Positions 33,127 through 42,606 of a DNA stretch of 64,000 bases are shown here, piece after piece. Position numbers and translations under genes: made by a program. The stretch's first letter is position 1. The number at the start of each line of letters is the position of its first letter. Origin of the DNA: Hanleya hanleyi (Eukaryota > Mollusca > Polyplacophora > Lepidopleurida > Hanleyidae); the NCBI GenBank assembly GCA_036873755.1, contig JAVTVY010025033.1, forward strand, positions 1-64,000, read 5' to 3'. Under the pieces are notes generated by a model that ran no database searches, was not told the DNA's origin, and saw only the letters and a program-made list of their open reading frames with translations.

Positions 33127-33600
33127 TTAAGCCCAGAATGGGACTTGTACATTGAAATGATGGGCGGCCCAGTCATATACGAGTACATCGCGGTCCTCGG
33201 CCTTGGGGTACTCGTCAAACATCTGTACGATGGTAGATAAGGGTCTTCCCCGGAATCGATGGTACAGGTAAAACAAGCAATATTGTCCGCACACGCTACT
33301 GGTCAGGCTTTGCAACGTTTCACTGTTCCAACACCACGTCTCTGTGCCTTGATCCATGAAGTTTGTTAAATCGGGATGGAGGAGTGGCAGGCCGTACGGG
33401 TCAAAGTATTCGCCCTGCGCTTCTGTCAAGTACACGGCCACCCAATGTTCACCGGGCCGATCCATCGGGTCCGTGTTGAGAACGTATGCAGCAGGATACA
33501 CACGGTCTAATGGGAACACATCTCAGGCGAACACCCCTTGAAAGACCATACGTGTCCCTGGGTCATTCTCCAGCACGGTGGTTATCTGGTCTGTATCCAT
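33127..33600 (-). pseudogene. Adenain-like cysteine protease, left copy, nonsense-broken
   Basis: This is the inverted partner of the intact gene at 37896. From the ATG at 33600-33598 the frame runs about 25 codons to a TGA (33525-33523) where the right copy has CGA arginine, again a CpG transition. After it the frame is open to 33127 and keeps GEHWV, EYFDPYG and SVCGQYC. The lesion removes all catalytic residues from the first product. An internal GTG at 33519 gives the long open part but is unlikely as a natural start. Confidence 0.85.
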
Positions 33601-33601
33601 G

Positions 33602-34892
33602 TTAGGTGGAAAAGTCACACAGGACGTTGCGCGCCTTGTCCACTTGAATGATGTTGTCAAACTCGGCGTAGCAGATCACATCTGGTCCGCAGGGCTCGTG
33701 CAAAGTGGATTTCCAACCGTAAATTGCCTTGCTTGGCGAGAGCCAGCTGATGGTCGTTCTCTAAGGTGGGGGTCAGATCGAAACAGAACAACGTGTATCC
33801 GTTCGCGTAGTCCTCCCGACTGATCAAATTCCCTTCGTCCTGGTTGATTTGACCGGTGGCTGTAGACAGGCTCTGATAGGCTCGAATGAAATTCCTGCGC
33901 CCAAAGTTCGGTGTTAAGGCCGTGGCTGGGACCTGTTGTTCATCCACATGCAGGGCCACAAAATTGATGCCGAAATGTTTAAAGTCAAACGGGTTCTCTG
34001 GGTAGGCTCCGCTGAAACTGGCCAGGATCAATCGCTTGGATAGTTCCCCCAGGAACAGGTTTTCTTTGTTGGCGCTCATATTTCCAGCAGACACAGAGAA
34101 CACTTTGGTTTGCACACGTCGGATAGGGTACTGGGATGGTTTTGTTTCCAAGGCTTTGAGGTGCCCCAATTGAACGGCTGGATTCGGTTTCACTTTTCGG
34201 ACATACAGGACTGCGTCTTGGATGACAATCTTATAGTCAGCTGCATGCCCCTCTACGTCAGTGGCCATCAAGGCGAAGGTCGGAGGCGCCCGTATCAGTC
34301 GGATTTTGATGAGGATCTTGTTCAAGAGGTACCGGTCTTGCATGAACATGTCTGCGTGCAGTTGACCCATGAGAGCCACCGAGGTACTGTTCGCAGTGAA
34401 AGCCTTCCGTTTGTTATATCCCCCATTGTCCACCGTGTCCATGTGCTCGGATGTGTCCTGGTAGAATAAAGCGGCTGTCAGCTGAGACTTTTTAGCCTCT
34501 CGGCCATACGACAACAGTGTCTCGATGTAGGCTCGATAGGGGTACGTGTTGGTCGAGTCACTGATGAGTTTGTCGCTGAGAAATATATCCACCTGTTGAA
34601 ACATCGAATGCAGCCAGAGATTCGTCGGGCCCACCGTTGCAGCTTGGATGATTCTGGTGCCAGCCCCATTGACCACCTTGGCTTTCACATACAAGTATGT
34701 ATGGGCTAAATCCACATAGGCCGTATCCGCATTACTGATGGTGAACTCGATTGGCCCGGTTTCGTTGATGCTGGAGAGCGGGAGATGCTCCACCCATAAT
34801 CCTTGTTCGACACTGGTCTGTGTGGGCGGCACGGTCCACAAATCAAATTCGCTGTTGGTGGAGGGGCAGGACTCGGCGTGGATCAAGGACAT
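33602..34892 (-). pseudogene. Major capsid-like protein, left copy, C-terminal frameshift
   Basis: It is open for 411 codons from the ATG at 34892. It resembles the F54H12.2-like proteins common in invertebrate genomes, which I regard as probable jelly-roll capsid proteins of Polinton/adintovirus relatives. Recognisable parts are PIEFTISNADTAYVDLAHTY, NLWLHSMFQQVDIFLSDKLI and ANKENLFLGELSKRLILA. A net 5-nt loss at about 33680-33692 changes the frame, so the last ~25 residues are replaced and the stop falls at 33657. A 15-nt in-frame deletion near 34018 also distinguishes it from the right copy. The copy is nearly complete but mutated. Confidence 0.8.
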
Positions 34893-34918
34893 GTTTTAAG
34901 AAAAGATATCCTGGGTCT

Positions 34919-35298
34919 TCGATGTGCGTCGTCGCTGGATCGGTCGTCGACTGGTGCGTGGTCTCGGTGGGGCAGCTCTTTTATTCCCTACGGTGCGTTG
35001 TGCTTTGGCCACCAAGACGCCTCCCGCTTCTTTGGCCCGCCGTTTCAAGGCTTCTTTGGGTGCCGTACCCCCAAGACATCACCGGCCACTTGCAGTCCAC
35101 TGCGTACCGCTTGTTTGCCCATTGCTTTCACCCCACGCGTCACCAAGGGCAGGAACGTTTTGACGATGCTGCCGAGTATGCTCCCTAGCCCATGTCCTCG
35201 TTGCATGCGTGCACCGCTAAAGACCGGAAAGCCACCCCGGCCTGTTGGGCATAATAGTCCATATAGCTGCGTGCATCGCACTCGTTAGGTACTTTCAT
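34919..35298 (-). pseudogene. pX-like protein, left copy, frame-shifted
   Basis: This is the inverted partner of 36196-36576. One base is missing from a G run at about 35236 and another at about 35080, both homopolymer contractions, and the position of the right-copy TAG is TCG here. The open part keeps GARMQRGHGLGSILGSIVK. Homopolymer errors in the assembly could mimic the first two lesions. Its ATG overlaps the penton stop as TAATG. Confidence 0.8.
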
Positions 35299-36086
35299 TA
35301 TGCAAAGTGGGGAGCACGTGCTTGTCGAAAATGAAGTGTCAGCACCACTTTCCCGCGTTCGAATGCCACCGGTCGTCCCGTGTCATCTCTTATATCCACC
35401 GTGATCGTGTTGATGTCGGTTTGTCGTACGGGCAGGTAGAGCATGTGGGTAAAACTGTGGGTGACTTGATCTCCATACATCTTTTTAATGGGGACCACCC
35501 GTAACAGAGGTGTGTTGATATCGCCCACGATGTGGTTGTCGACTACGTCCAAGTAGACGTAGAGTCCGTACATACCCGACTTCATATCCATCGGGATCTC
35601 GCCTTGGTGGGCGGTGGGACCAGCGAACGTCTGTAGATCGAAACCCAGCATTTGCTGTAGGATAGGACTCAGTACGACACTCGCGTTGGCGGTGACGATA
35701 AGCTGTGCCTTGTCGTTGTATGCGTTGTAATCGAAGTCCACGTGATTCTTGAAGGGAAAGGATTTGATGGGTTTTGAAGTATTCGTGACCTCCCGTAGAG
35801 CCTTATAATGCAACAGTCTTGACAGCCCACCCATGAACTCCTTGGGAGTATCGTATTGGCCTTCGGGGAGGGTGAGTCGGGTGTTTTTGCCTTCGTAGGT
35901 CACCTCGTACCACACTTCATTGGCTCGCACGTTGTACCACGAGTAACGGTATTGGATATCCACGAGGCCACATTCCCAGCACCCAGGTAAATGCAACGGT
36001 TGCGGTAACTGGGTGACGTACTTGGCCACGGTGTTGTCAGGAAACACATCCAGCGAACTGTTACTGGGTAGGGTGAGGTAAAACAT
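35298..36086 (-). CDS. Penton-like (minor capsid) protein, intact
   Basis: It encodes 262 residues beginning MFYLTLPSNSS. This start is preferred over an ATG 108 nt upstream because the upstream stretch is the antisense of the inverted right arm, and because related invertebrate virus-like proteins, as I recall them, begin the same way. Features are DNTVAKYVTQLPQPLHLPG, a WECGLVDIQY strand, YDTPKEFMGGLSRLLHYKA and a C-terminal VVLTLHFRQARAPHFA. The fold is expected to be a single jelly roll forming vertex pentamers. It is the only gene of the module present once: the palindrome junction is 33 nt upstream of its ATG, so its natural promoter is missing. The stop overlaps the next ATG (TAATG). 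Confidence 0.7.
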   Translation of the reverse strand: MFYLTLPSNSSLDVFPDNTVAKYVTQLPQPLHLPGCWECGLVDIQYRYSWYNVRANEVWYEVTYEGKNTRLTLPEGQYDTPKEFMGGLSRLLHYKALREVTNTSKPIKSFPFKNHVDFDYNAYNDKAQLIVTANASVVLSPILQQMLGFDLQTFAGPTAHQGEIPMDMKSGMYGLYVYLDVVDNHIVGDINTPLLRVVPIKKMYGDQVTHSFTHMLYLPVRQTDINTITVDIRDDTGRPVAFERGKVVLTLHFRQARAPHFA

Positions 36087-36119
36087 GGCGACTGAGCTGT
36101 CCTGCTGCTGCTGTTGGTT

Positions 36120-36195
36120 GACCGGTGGCATTCGAACGAGGAAAAGTGGTGCTGACACTTCATTTTCGACAAGCACGTGCTCCCCACTTTGCATA
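36120..36195 (+). pseudogene. Penton gene 3' end in the right arm
   Basis: This is the inverted copy of 35299-35374, containing only the last ~25 codons of the penton gene with its TAA. It marks where the palindrome arms begin and shows that the right arm lacks the rest of the gene. Confidence 0.85.
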
Positions 36196-36576
36196 ATGAA
36201 GGTACCTTACGAGTGCGATGCACGCAGCTATATGGACTATTATGCCCAACAGGCCGGGGGTGGCTTTCCGGTCTTTAACGGTGCACGCATGCAACGAGGA
36301 CATGGGCTGGGGAACATTCTCGGCAGCATCGTCAAAACGTTCCTGCCCTTGGTGACGCGTGGGGTGAAAGCAATCGGCAAACAAGCGGTACGCAGTGGAC
36401 TGCAAGTGGCCGGTGATGTCTTGGGGGGTACGGCACCCAAAGAAGCCTTGAAACGGCGGGCCAAAGAAGCGGGAGGCGTCTTGGTGGCCAAAGCACAACG
36501 CACCGTAGGGAATAAAAGACCTGCCCCACCGAGACCACGCACCAGTCGACGACCGATCCAGCGACGACGCACATAG
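36196..36576 (+). CDS. pX/pVI-like core or membrane-active protein, intact
   Basis: It encodes 126 residues. The N-terminal 30 are polar; residues 31-76 hold RMQRGHGLGNILGSIVKTFL and a further glycine-spaced amphipathic stretch, the pattern of adenovirus pX/pVI-like precursors; the C-terminus is strongly basic (PRPRTSRRPIQRRRT), suited to DNA or capsid-interior contact. The ATG at 36196 overlaps the TAA of the upstream penton remnant (TAATG). The capsid gene follows after 26 nt. The role, core condensation or membrane disruption on entry, is inferred from pattern and position only. Confidence 0.65.
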   Translation: MKVPYECDARSYMDYYAQQAGGGFPVFNGARMQRGHGLGNILGSIVKTFLPLVTRGVKAIGKQAVRSGLQVAGDVLGGTAPKEALKRRAKEAGGVLVAKAQRTVGNKRPAPPRPRTSRRPIQRRRT

Positions 36577-36602
36577 AAGACCCAGGATATCTTTTCTTAA
36601 AC

Positions 36603-37894
36603 ATGTCCTTGATCCACGCAGAGTCCTGTCCCTCCACCAACAGTGAATTTGATTTGTGGACCGTGCCGCCCACACAGACCAGTGCCGAACAAGGATTATG
36701 CGTGGAGCATCTCCCGCTCTCCAGCATCAACGAAACAGGGCCCATCGAGTTCACCATCAGTAATGCGGATACGGCCTATGTGGATTTAGCCCATACATAC
36801 TTGTATGTGAAAGCCAAGGTCGTCAATGGGGATGGCTCCAGAATCATCCGACGAATCTCTGGCTGCACTCGATGTTTCAACAGGTGGATATATTTCTCAG
36901 CGACAAACTCATCAGTGACTCGACCAACACGTACCCCTATCGAGCCTACATCGAGACACTGTTGTCGTATGGCCGAGAGGCTAAAAAATCTCAGCTGACA
37001 GCCGCTTAATCCTACCAGGACACACCCGAGCACATGGACACGGTGGACAATGTGGGATATAACAAACGGAAGGCTTTCACTGCGAACGGTGCCTCGGTGG
37101 ATCTCATGGGGCGACTACACGCAGACATGTTCATGCAAGACCGGTACCTCTTGAACAGAATCCCCATCAAAATCCGACTGATACGGGCGCCACCGACCTT
37201 CGCCTTGATGGCCACTAACGTAGAGGGGCATGCAGCTGACTATAAGATTGTTATCCAAGACGCAGTGCTGTATGTCCGAAAAGTGAAACCGGATCCAGCT
37301 GTTCAATTGGGACACATGAAAGCCTTGGAAACAAAACCAGCCCAGTACCCTATCCGACGTGTACAAACCAAAGTGTTCTCTGTGCCTGCTGGAAATATGG
37401 GCGCCAACAAAGAAAACCTGTTCCTGGGGGAACTACCCAAGCGATTGATCCTGGCCTGTGTGGAAAATACCAGTTTCAGCGGAGCCTACCCAGAGAATGC
37501 GTTTGACTTTAAACATTTCGGCATCAATTTTGTGGCCCTGCATGTGGATGGACAACAGGTGCCAGCCACGGCCTTAACACCGAACTTTGGGCGCAGGAAT
37601 TTCATTCGAGCCTATCAGAGCCTGTTTACAGCCACCGGTCAAATCAACCAGGACGAAGGGAATTTGATCAGTCGGGAGGACTACGGGAACGGATACACGT
37701 TGTTCTGTTTCGATCTGACCCCCACCTTAGAGAACGACCATCAGCTGGCCCTAGCCAAGCAAGGCAATTTACGGTTGGAAATCCACTTTGCACGAGCCCT
37801 GGGGACCACCGTCAATGTGATCTGCTACGCCGAGTTTGACAACATCATTCAAGTGGACAAAGCGCGCAACGTCCTGTGTGACTTCTCCACCTAA
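36603..37894 (+). pseudogene. Major capsid-like protein, right copy, deletion plus nonsense
   Basis: The ATG at 36603 matches the left copy's start. A 19-nt deletion at about 36846 changes the frame, and the altered frame ends at 36998. In the original frame a TAA lies at about 37007-37009, then the sequence is open from 37034 to the natural stop at 37894. Unlike the left copy, the C-terminus is complete (TVNVICYAEFDNIIQVDKA). The lesions thus differ between arms: the left lacks a correct end, the right lacks a correct first third. One nucleotide separates the TAA from the protease ATG. Confidence 0.85.
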
Positions 37895-37895
37895 C

Positions 37896-38369
37896 ATGGA
37901 TACAGACCAGATAACCACCGTGCTGGAGAATGACCCAGAGACACGTATGGTCTTTCAAGAGGTGTTCGACCGAGATGTGTTCCCATTAGACCGTGTGTAT
38001 CCTGCTGCATACGTTCTCAACACGGACCCGATGGATCGGCCCGGTGAACATTGGGTGGGCGTGTACTTGACAGAACAGCAGGGGGAATACTTTGACCCGT
38101 ACGGCCTACCACCTCTCCATCCCGATTTAACAGACTTCATGGATCAAGGCACAGAGACGTGGTGTTGGAACAGTCAAACGTTGCAAAGCCTGGCCAGTAG
38201 CGTGTGCGGACAATATTGCTTGTTTTGCCTGTACCATCGATGCCGGGGAAGGACCTTATCTACCATCGTACAGATGTTTGACGAGTACCCCAAGGCCGAG
38301 GACCGCGATGTACTCGTATATGACTGGGCCGCCCATCATTTCAATGTACAAGCCCCGTTCTGGGCTTAA
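37896..38369 (+). CDS. Adenain-like (C5-type) cysteine protease, intact
   Basis: It encodes 157 residues. The catalytic order of adenain/Ulp-type proteases is visible: His52 in GEHWVGVYL, Asp67 in EYFDPYG, a candidate Gln97 for the oxyanion hole, and Cys104 in SSVCGQYCLF. It is shorter than adenovirus protease (about 200 residues) but covers the core. It should mature capsid and pX-type precursors. The start at 37896 lies 1 nt after the capsid stop, so translation as a separate message, or by reinitiation, is needed. The left arm holds a nonsense-broken copy. Confidence 0.8.
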   Translation: MDTDQITTVLENDPETRMVFQEVFDRDVFPLDRVYPAAYVLNTDPMDRPGEHWVGVYLTEQQGEYFDPYGLPPLHPDLTDFMDQGTETWCWNSQTLQSLASSVCGQYCLFCLYHRCRGRTLSTIVQMFDEYPKAEDRDVLVYDWAAHHFNVQAPFWA

Positions 38370-38475
38370 GTTCTTTCAATGTTCAAGCCCCCTGTTCTGG
38401 GCTTAAGTTTACAAGCCCCCTGTTCTGGGCTTCAGTTCTTTCAATGTACAAGCCCCTTGTTCTGGGCTTCAGTTT
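38370..38475 (+). repeat. Tandem duplications of the protease C-terminus in the 3' UTR (right)
   Basis: AAGCCCC(C/T)TGTTCTGGGCTT units with TTCTTTCAATGT spacers repeat the last codons and stop. Three or more units follow the real stop. Confidence 0.8.
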
Positions 38476-38510
38476 TCACGTGGTTGTTCTCACGTTGTTG
38501 TTGTTCACTG

Positions 38511-38516
38511 AATAAA
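38511..38516 (+). terminator. Polyadenylation signal of the right capsid operon
   Basis: AATAAA about 140 bp after the protease stop, following a GTT triplet run. It mirrors 32942-32947. Confidence 0.6.
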
Positions 38517-38559
38517 AAAACGAGATCTTACCAAAAAACCCTGTTTTGTGTGTTTTCTA

Positions 38560-39190
38560 TATGAGCATAATGCATGAAACTGGCTTTGAACACCGTATTA
38601 GCCAATCAGTGGCCTAGAATGGAGCCAAAGCTAACCCATCCATGTCCAGAAAACATTACCCGGGTGTACAAGAACCCGGATGTAGGCGCGGACGTAGGCG
38701 AAAGCATCCCAGTACCCGGATGTAGGCGCAGACGTGAGCGAAATTCTAGTACCCGTCCATTGGTTCTTTTATCGATCGCTCATTGGCTCTTTTTCTCGAC
38801 CGCTGATTGGTCCAAATGGAACCGCCCATCCTTCCCAGGTTAATTTACAATCCCCTTTTGGGGTTCAAGCTCTGTATATCGATGCCGCAACATTGTCGCC
38901 GAACCTTGCCAAAAGGGAGACCTTGGACCTTTTGACCTGGATGTGACCTTTGACCTTTTGATCCGACAATCATCCGCGCACTGCCGGTGATGACGCGCCC
39001 TTCCGGAGAACCCGCGCGCGCGCGCTGCGGCCGGGGCGGGCCGGGGCGGGCCAGGCCGGGCCGGGCCGGGCCGAGAAAAACCCCGCAGGTTGAACATTCG
39101 GACGTCTTAGGGGAACATTGGAACTCTTCTGGGTTTGGAGGTGAAACCCGGAAGTGACGTCACAACCCACGTGACCTGCGCAGCAGAATG
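38560..39190. promoter_or_regulatory. Right regulatory segment: CCAAT boxes, DR1, GC boxes, ETS-CRE
   Basis: CCAAT on either strand occurs at 38602, 38759, 38782 and 38806; TGACCTTTGACCT (DR1) at 38944-38956; GGGCGGGCC-type GC boxes and a CG run at about 39010-39075; CCGGAAGTGACGTCA at 39148-39162. The arrangement mirrors the left arm with small differences, which suggests the motifs have been retained. In a complete virus this could be the promoter of a gene outside the arm. Confidence 0.55.
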
Positions 39191-39199
39191 GAAACGACA

Positions 39200-40444
39200 A
39201 CCTAGTCTAACCCCTCTCACATAGGCTTCACATGGATACCTCACTCGATCCCATCGGCCCACTAGTGGCCCACCTAGACCCCAACACGTCTATTTCCATA
39301 CCCTTGGTCCACTGCGCATGCGCAGAGTGACGATATTTCAACCCCGCACTCACCCCATCAGATGCTCCCTCACATAGGCTTCACATGGATACCTCACTCG
39401 ATCCCATCGGCCCACTAGTGGCTCCCCTAGATCCCAAAACGTTTATTTCCATACACTTTGTCTATTGCGCATGCGCAGAATGACGATATTCCTACCCCAC
39501 ATCCACCCCATCGGTTGCCCCCTCACATAGGCTTCACATTGATACCTCACTCGACCCCATCGGACCATTAGGGGCCCACCTAGATCCCAAAACGTTCACC
39601 TCGTATGGACCTATACACCCATAGCCATGCAGTATAGGCCTATGGGCCTACCCAGGCCTCGGTGACTTTTTCCAAAAATTTCACCGTTTCGCTCCGGGAC
39701 CCTTCCCATGGTGTTCTAAATGACGAGACGTGAAAAACAAATCCAAACAGCCCATATCACAATGAACGTGTGTGAATTTCCCAGGTTGGACCCATACCCC
39801 CATATAGCCAGCCTATAGGCCTATATACAGACCTCGGTGACTTTTCCCCAAAAATTCACCGATTCGCTCCGGGACCCTTCCCATTGTCACTTTCTCGGCG
39901 AGACGAGAAAAACGCGACCCCACAACCCATAGTAACACCCACGAAAAAAAAATGACCATCCCCATACCCCATACAGGCATTTTCCCTTATATTGTATAAT
40001 ATAGACCCCTATTGTAGAGGTAAAGTCCGTGTTCCGCTTTTTATAGTTTCGGGAAAAGATCCTAATTTTACATGCACCCACCCCATTGACTGGATAGGCA
40101 GGCCCCGATAAACCCGGGGACCGATATTAGCCCTTTTGGCTAGGGTTGATAGGGGTTTTCCCTTAGTTTAGGGGTAAAGTCCGTGTTCTGCTTTTTATAG
40201 TTTCGGGAAAAAAATCCTAATTTTACATGCACCCACCCATGACTGGATGCCCCTTCACGAATGCTTCACTTTGATACCTCACTCGACCCATTCGGTCCAC
40301 TAGGGACCCACCCCGGTCACAAAACGTCTATTCCCATACTCTTTTTAGGCATTCCCCGTATACATTAACATTGGAAGTCACTTGGTTGACATCGGACTAC
40401 TTTCTGTCCGCGCAGGAATACAAAGGTTACAGGTTGCCGGAACT
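39200..40444 (+). repeat. Right outer repeats of element 2
   Basis: Two full 152-type units with GCGCATGCGC (near 39315 and 39470), part of a third, two ~174-type units, two AAAGTCCGT blocks, a 152-type remnant and the terminal block (GGACTACTTTCTGTCCGCG, then GGTTGCCGGAACT). Confidence 0.8.
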
Positions 40445-40474
40445 ACTTTTGACCTCCACGTGACCTTGAGCTGG

Positions 40475-40564
40475 TGGCGCCCCCTGGCGCCCCAGGCGCC
40501 CCAGGGGTGAAAGGCGATGGGGCGTCCCCTATACCTTTAGCCTGGAAACAGCGCCCCCTGGTGG
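40475..40564. promoter_or_regulatory. Two CTCF-like motifs beside the element 2 terminus
   Basis: TGGCGCCCCCTGGCGCC (about 40474-40490) and GCGCCCCCTGGTGG (40551-40564) resemble the CTCF core (complement CCACCAGGGGGCGC). A GGCGCCCCAGGCGCCCCAGG repeat lies between. They start about 30 bp outside the right terminus. Confidence 0.35.
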
Positions 40565-40649
40565 ATGCAAGAGTTACCTCCCCCGGTAAAATGGGACCGA
40601 ATCGAGTTGCTACCTACTACTCACCCCTTTAGTACAGAAATTTCAAGCA

Positions 40650-42530
40650 ATTCCTAGATAATGTGAAGAGCCATTAAGAAGATACTTTCGACCAAAAGGC
40701 GGCCAAGAGATTAGTGACAGTCGAAGTATTAGTGAAACTTTTAATAAATTCTTCTCAACTATAGGTGAGAAATTGGCATCTGTGCTTTCCGGAAATCTCC
40801 AAGCAAACAATTCTCAACAAAATATTTTTAGTGCTGAAAATATGGTCTAAGAAAGCAACTGGCATGGATAATATGCCCGCCAGGCTGTTGAAACTATCAG
40901 CTATTATCTCCCATTCATTGCGTTACATTTTTAACTTATCTTGGACCACTGGGAAACTGCCTACAGCTTTTAAAAGAGCCCGTGTTACTGGTCTTCGCAA
41001 AGAAGGTGATTCTGCTGACCCATCAAATTATCGAGCTATATCTGTGTTACCAGTATGTATGAAAATATTAGAAAGATCTGTACATATACAGCTATATGGT
41101 TTTATAGAACACCATAGCTTGTTAAATCAATTCCACTCCGACTTTAGGCCATCACATTCTACCACTATAATACTTCATGTATCCGACCAAGTTTTAAGAA
41201 AGATAGATAATGGCCTTCTAACAGGAATTTATTCCTGGATCTTAAAAAGACATTTGATGTGGTAGATTGTGAGTTACTGCTTATGAAAATGATAATACTT
41301 GAAGTTGCTGCATGAACGAGAGATATACTGGTTTGTAAAGACTATACATTACAAATAGATGTCAGTGTGTGTCATTTAATTCTACAATGGCCTCCCCACT
41401 CTCCGTTAAATATGGAGTTCCACAAGGATCGATTCTTGGTCCTCTGGTTTTTATCTTGTATATAAATGACCTCCCTTCATCTGTGTATAATTGTTATGCT
41501 GATGACACGGCTCTTGTTTACTCCGCAAAATGCCGAAACGATATAGAATCATCAATATATGATCTTAACTCTATTCAGAACTGGTCCGACGAGAACAGAT
41601 TGACGATAAATGTTAAAAAGACTAAATGTATGCTTTTAATGTCGCAAAAAGATTGCTGTCTTCCAGAAATATTAATTTATCCATAGTAGGCTCTATTATT
41701 GAGCAAGTCCTTGAACTTAAATATCCAGTTCTATGGTTTGACAGTAATTTTAAATGGGATGTTCACATTAACAATATGTGCAATGAAATTTCAGGTAGAA
41801 TATAGCGGTCTTAAGTCGACTAAGACCTTTTATCACACAAGATTTTGCTAAATTATTGTACAACTCTATGATTTTACCAATTATGATTATGGTGATGTCA
41901 TATGGTCCAACTGTTCTCAAAAATATTTTGAAGACGTGTGAACAGCGTTTTAAAATGTACAAATGTACTTTTGTTTTTAAAACTTTCCACTGTGATACAT
42001 GTATACCGTTATGTTCGGAACTATTTTACATTTGTATCTGATATTCACCAACGAAAGACGAGACAATCTGTGGCCAATCTTTTATATTATGACAGGGTTA
42101 ATACTTTAACGAGACAGAGAACTTTTAAGTATCAAGGTGCCCACTTGTGGAATATTTTATCTGACAATCTTCGCAATAGTCCATCTCTTAACGCTTTTAA
42201 GCAAAATATCAGACATGTTTTCTTGTAATTCTCTTCTTATTAAGAAGTTTACTATCTTTTTAATATAACCTCTTACCGTCTATGAACATTTTAATTACTT
42301 TACATTTAATTAATTTATTTAATTGGTTTCTTTAATTACCTCATTTATTTTTTTATGTCATGCTGTTGTTTACATAGTTGTTAACCAATGTTAATGTTTA
42401 TGTTAAAATTGTAGGACTGTGATGTATGTAACAGGGCCCCACTGGAAAGCAACCATTTAGGCTGAGTTGGGCTACCCTGTCTAAATATATTGAATAAATA
42501 AATAAAATAAAACAAAATATAACTGTAGAT
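40650..42530 (+). mobile_element. 5'-truncated CR1/Jockey-type LINE, decayed
   Basis: Fragments in several frames give the RT order: ETFNKFFSTIGEKLAS, KKATGMDNMPARLLK, DPSNYRAISVLP, GVPQGSILGPLVFILYINDL and YNCYADDTALVYSA (YADD), then LTINVKKTKCMLL. The downstream region ends with RTFKYQGAHLWNILSDNLRN, typical of CR1-like C-termini. The 3' end has GGGCCCCACTGGAAAGC, GGGCTACCCTGTCTAAATA and a TAAA-rich tail. At least three frame changes and stops make it a pseudogene. The longest intact parts are 40765-41265, 41369-41686 and 41938-42228. Confidence 0.85.
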
Positions 42531-42606
42531 GCGCCTTAATTGGGACTGGGGAAGCCCCGACGTCACCCTACTGGCGTGCGGTTGGCCACTGCCGAACTGT
42601 CTACGC

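Larger units (their letters stand above)
30539..40444. mobile_element. Palindromic endogenous virus-like element with capsid module (element 2)
   Basis: The ends AGTTCCGGCAACC (30539) and GGTTGCCGGAACT (40444) are inverted. From them inward, both arms carry the same order: 152-type units, AAAGTCCGT block, ~174-bp units, regulatory segment, protease, capsid, pX. The arms meet at 35374 and 36120 around a 745-bp single-copy centre holding most of the penton gene. Arm lengths differ (4836 versus 4325 bp) through repeat number and indels. Gene content fits Polinton/adintovirus-type viruses. Polymerase B, integrase and ATPase are absent. The six bases outside the two ends differ, so there is no simple target duplication. 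Confidence 0.8.

Noticed and set aside
36085..36195. N-terminal extension of the pX-like frame and of the penton-like frame
   Set aside because: Each extension is the antisense of the opposite arm. The starts at 36196 and 36086 fit the gene ends and family pattern better.
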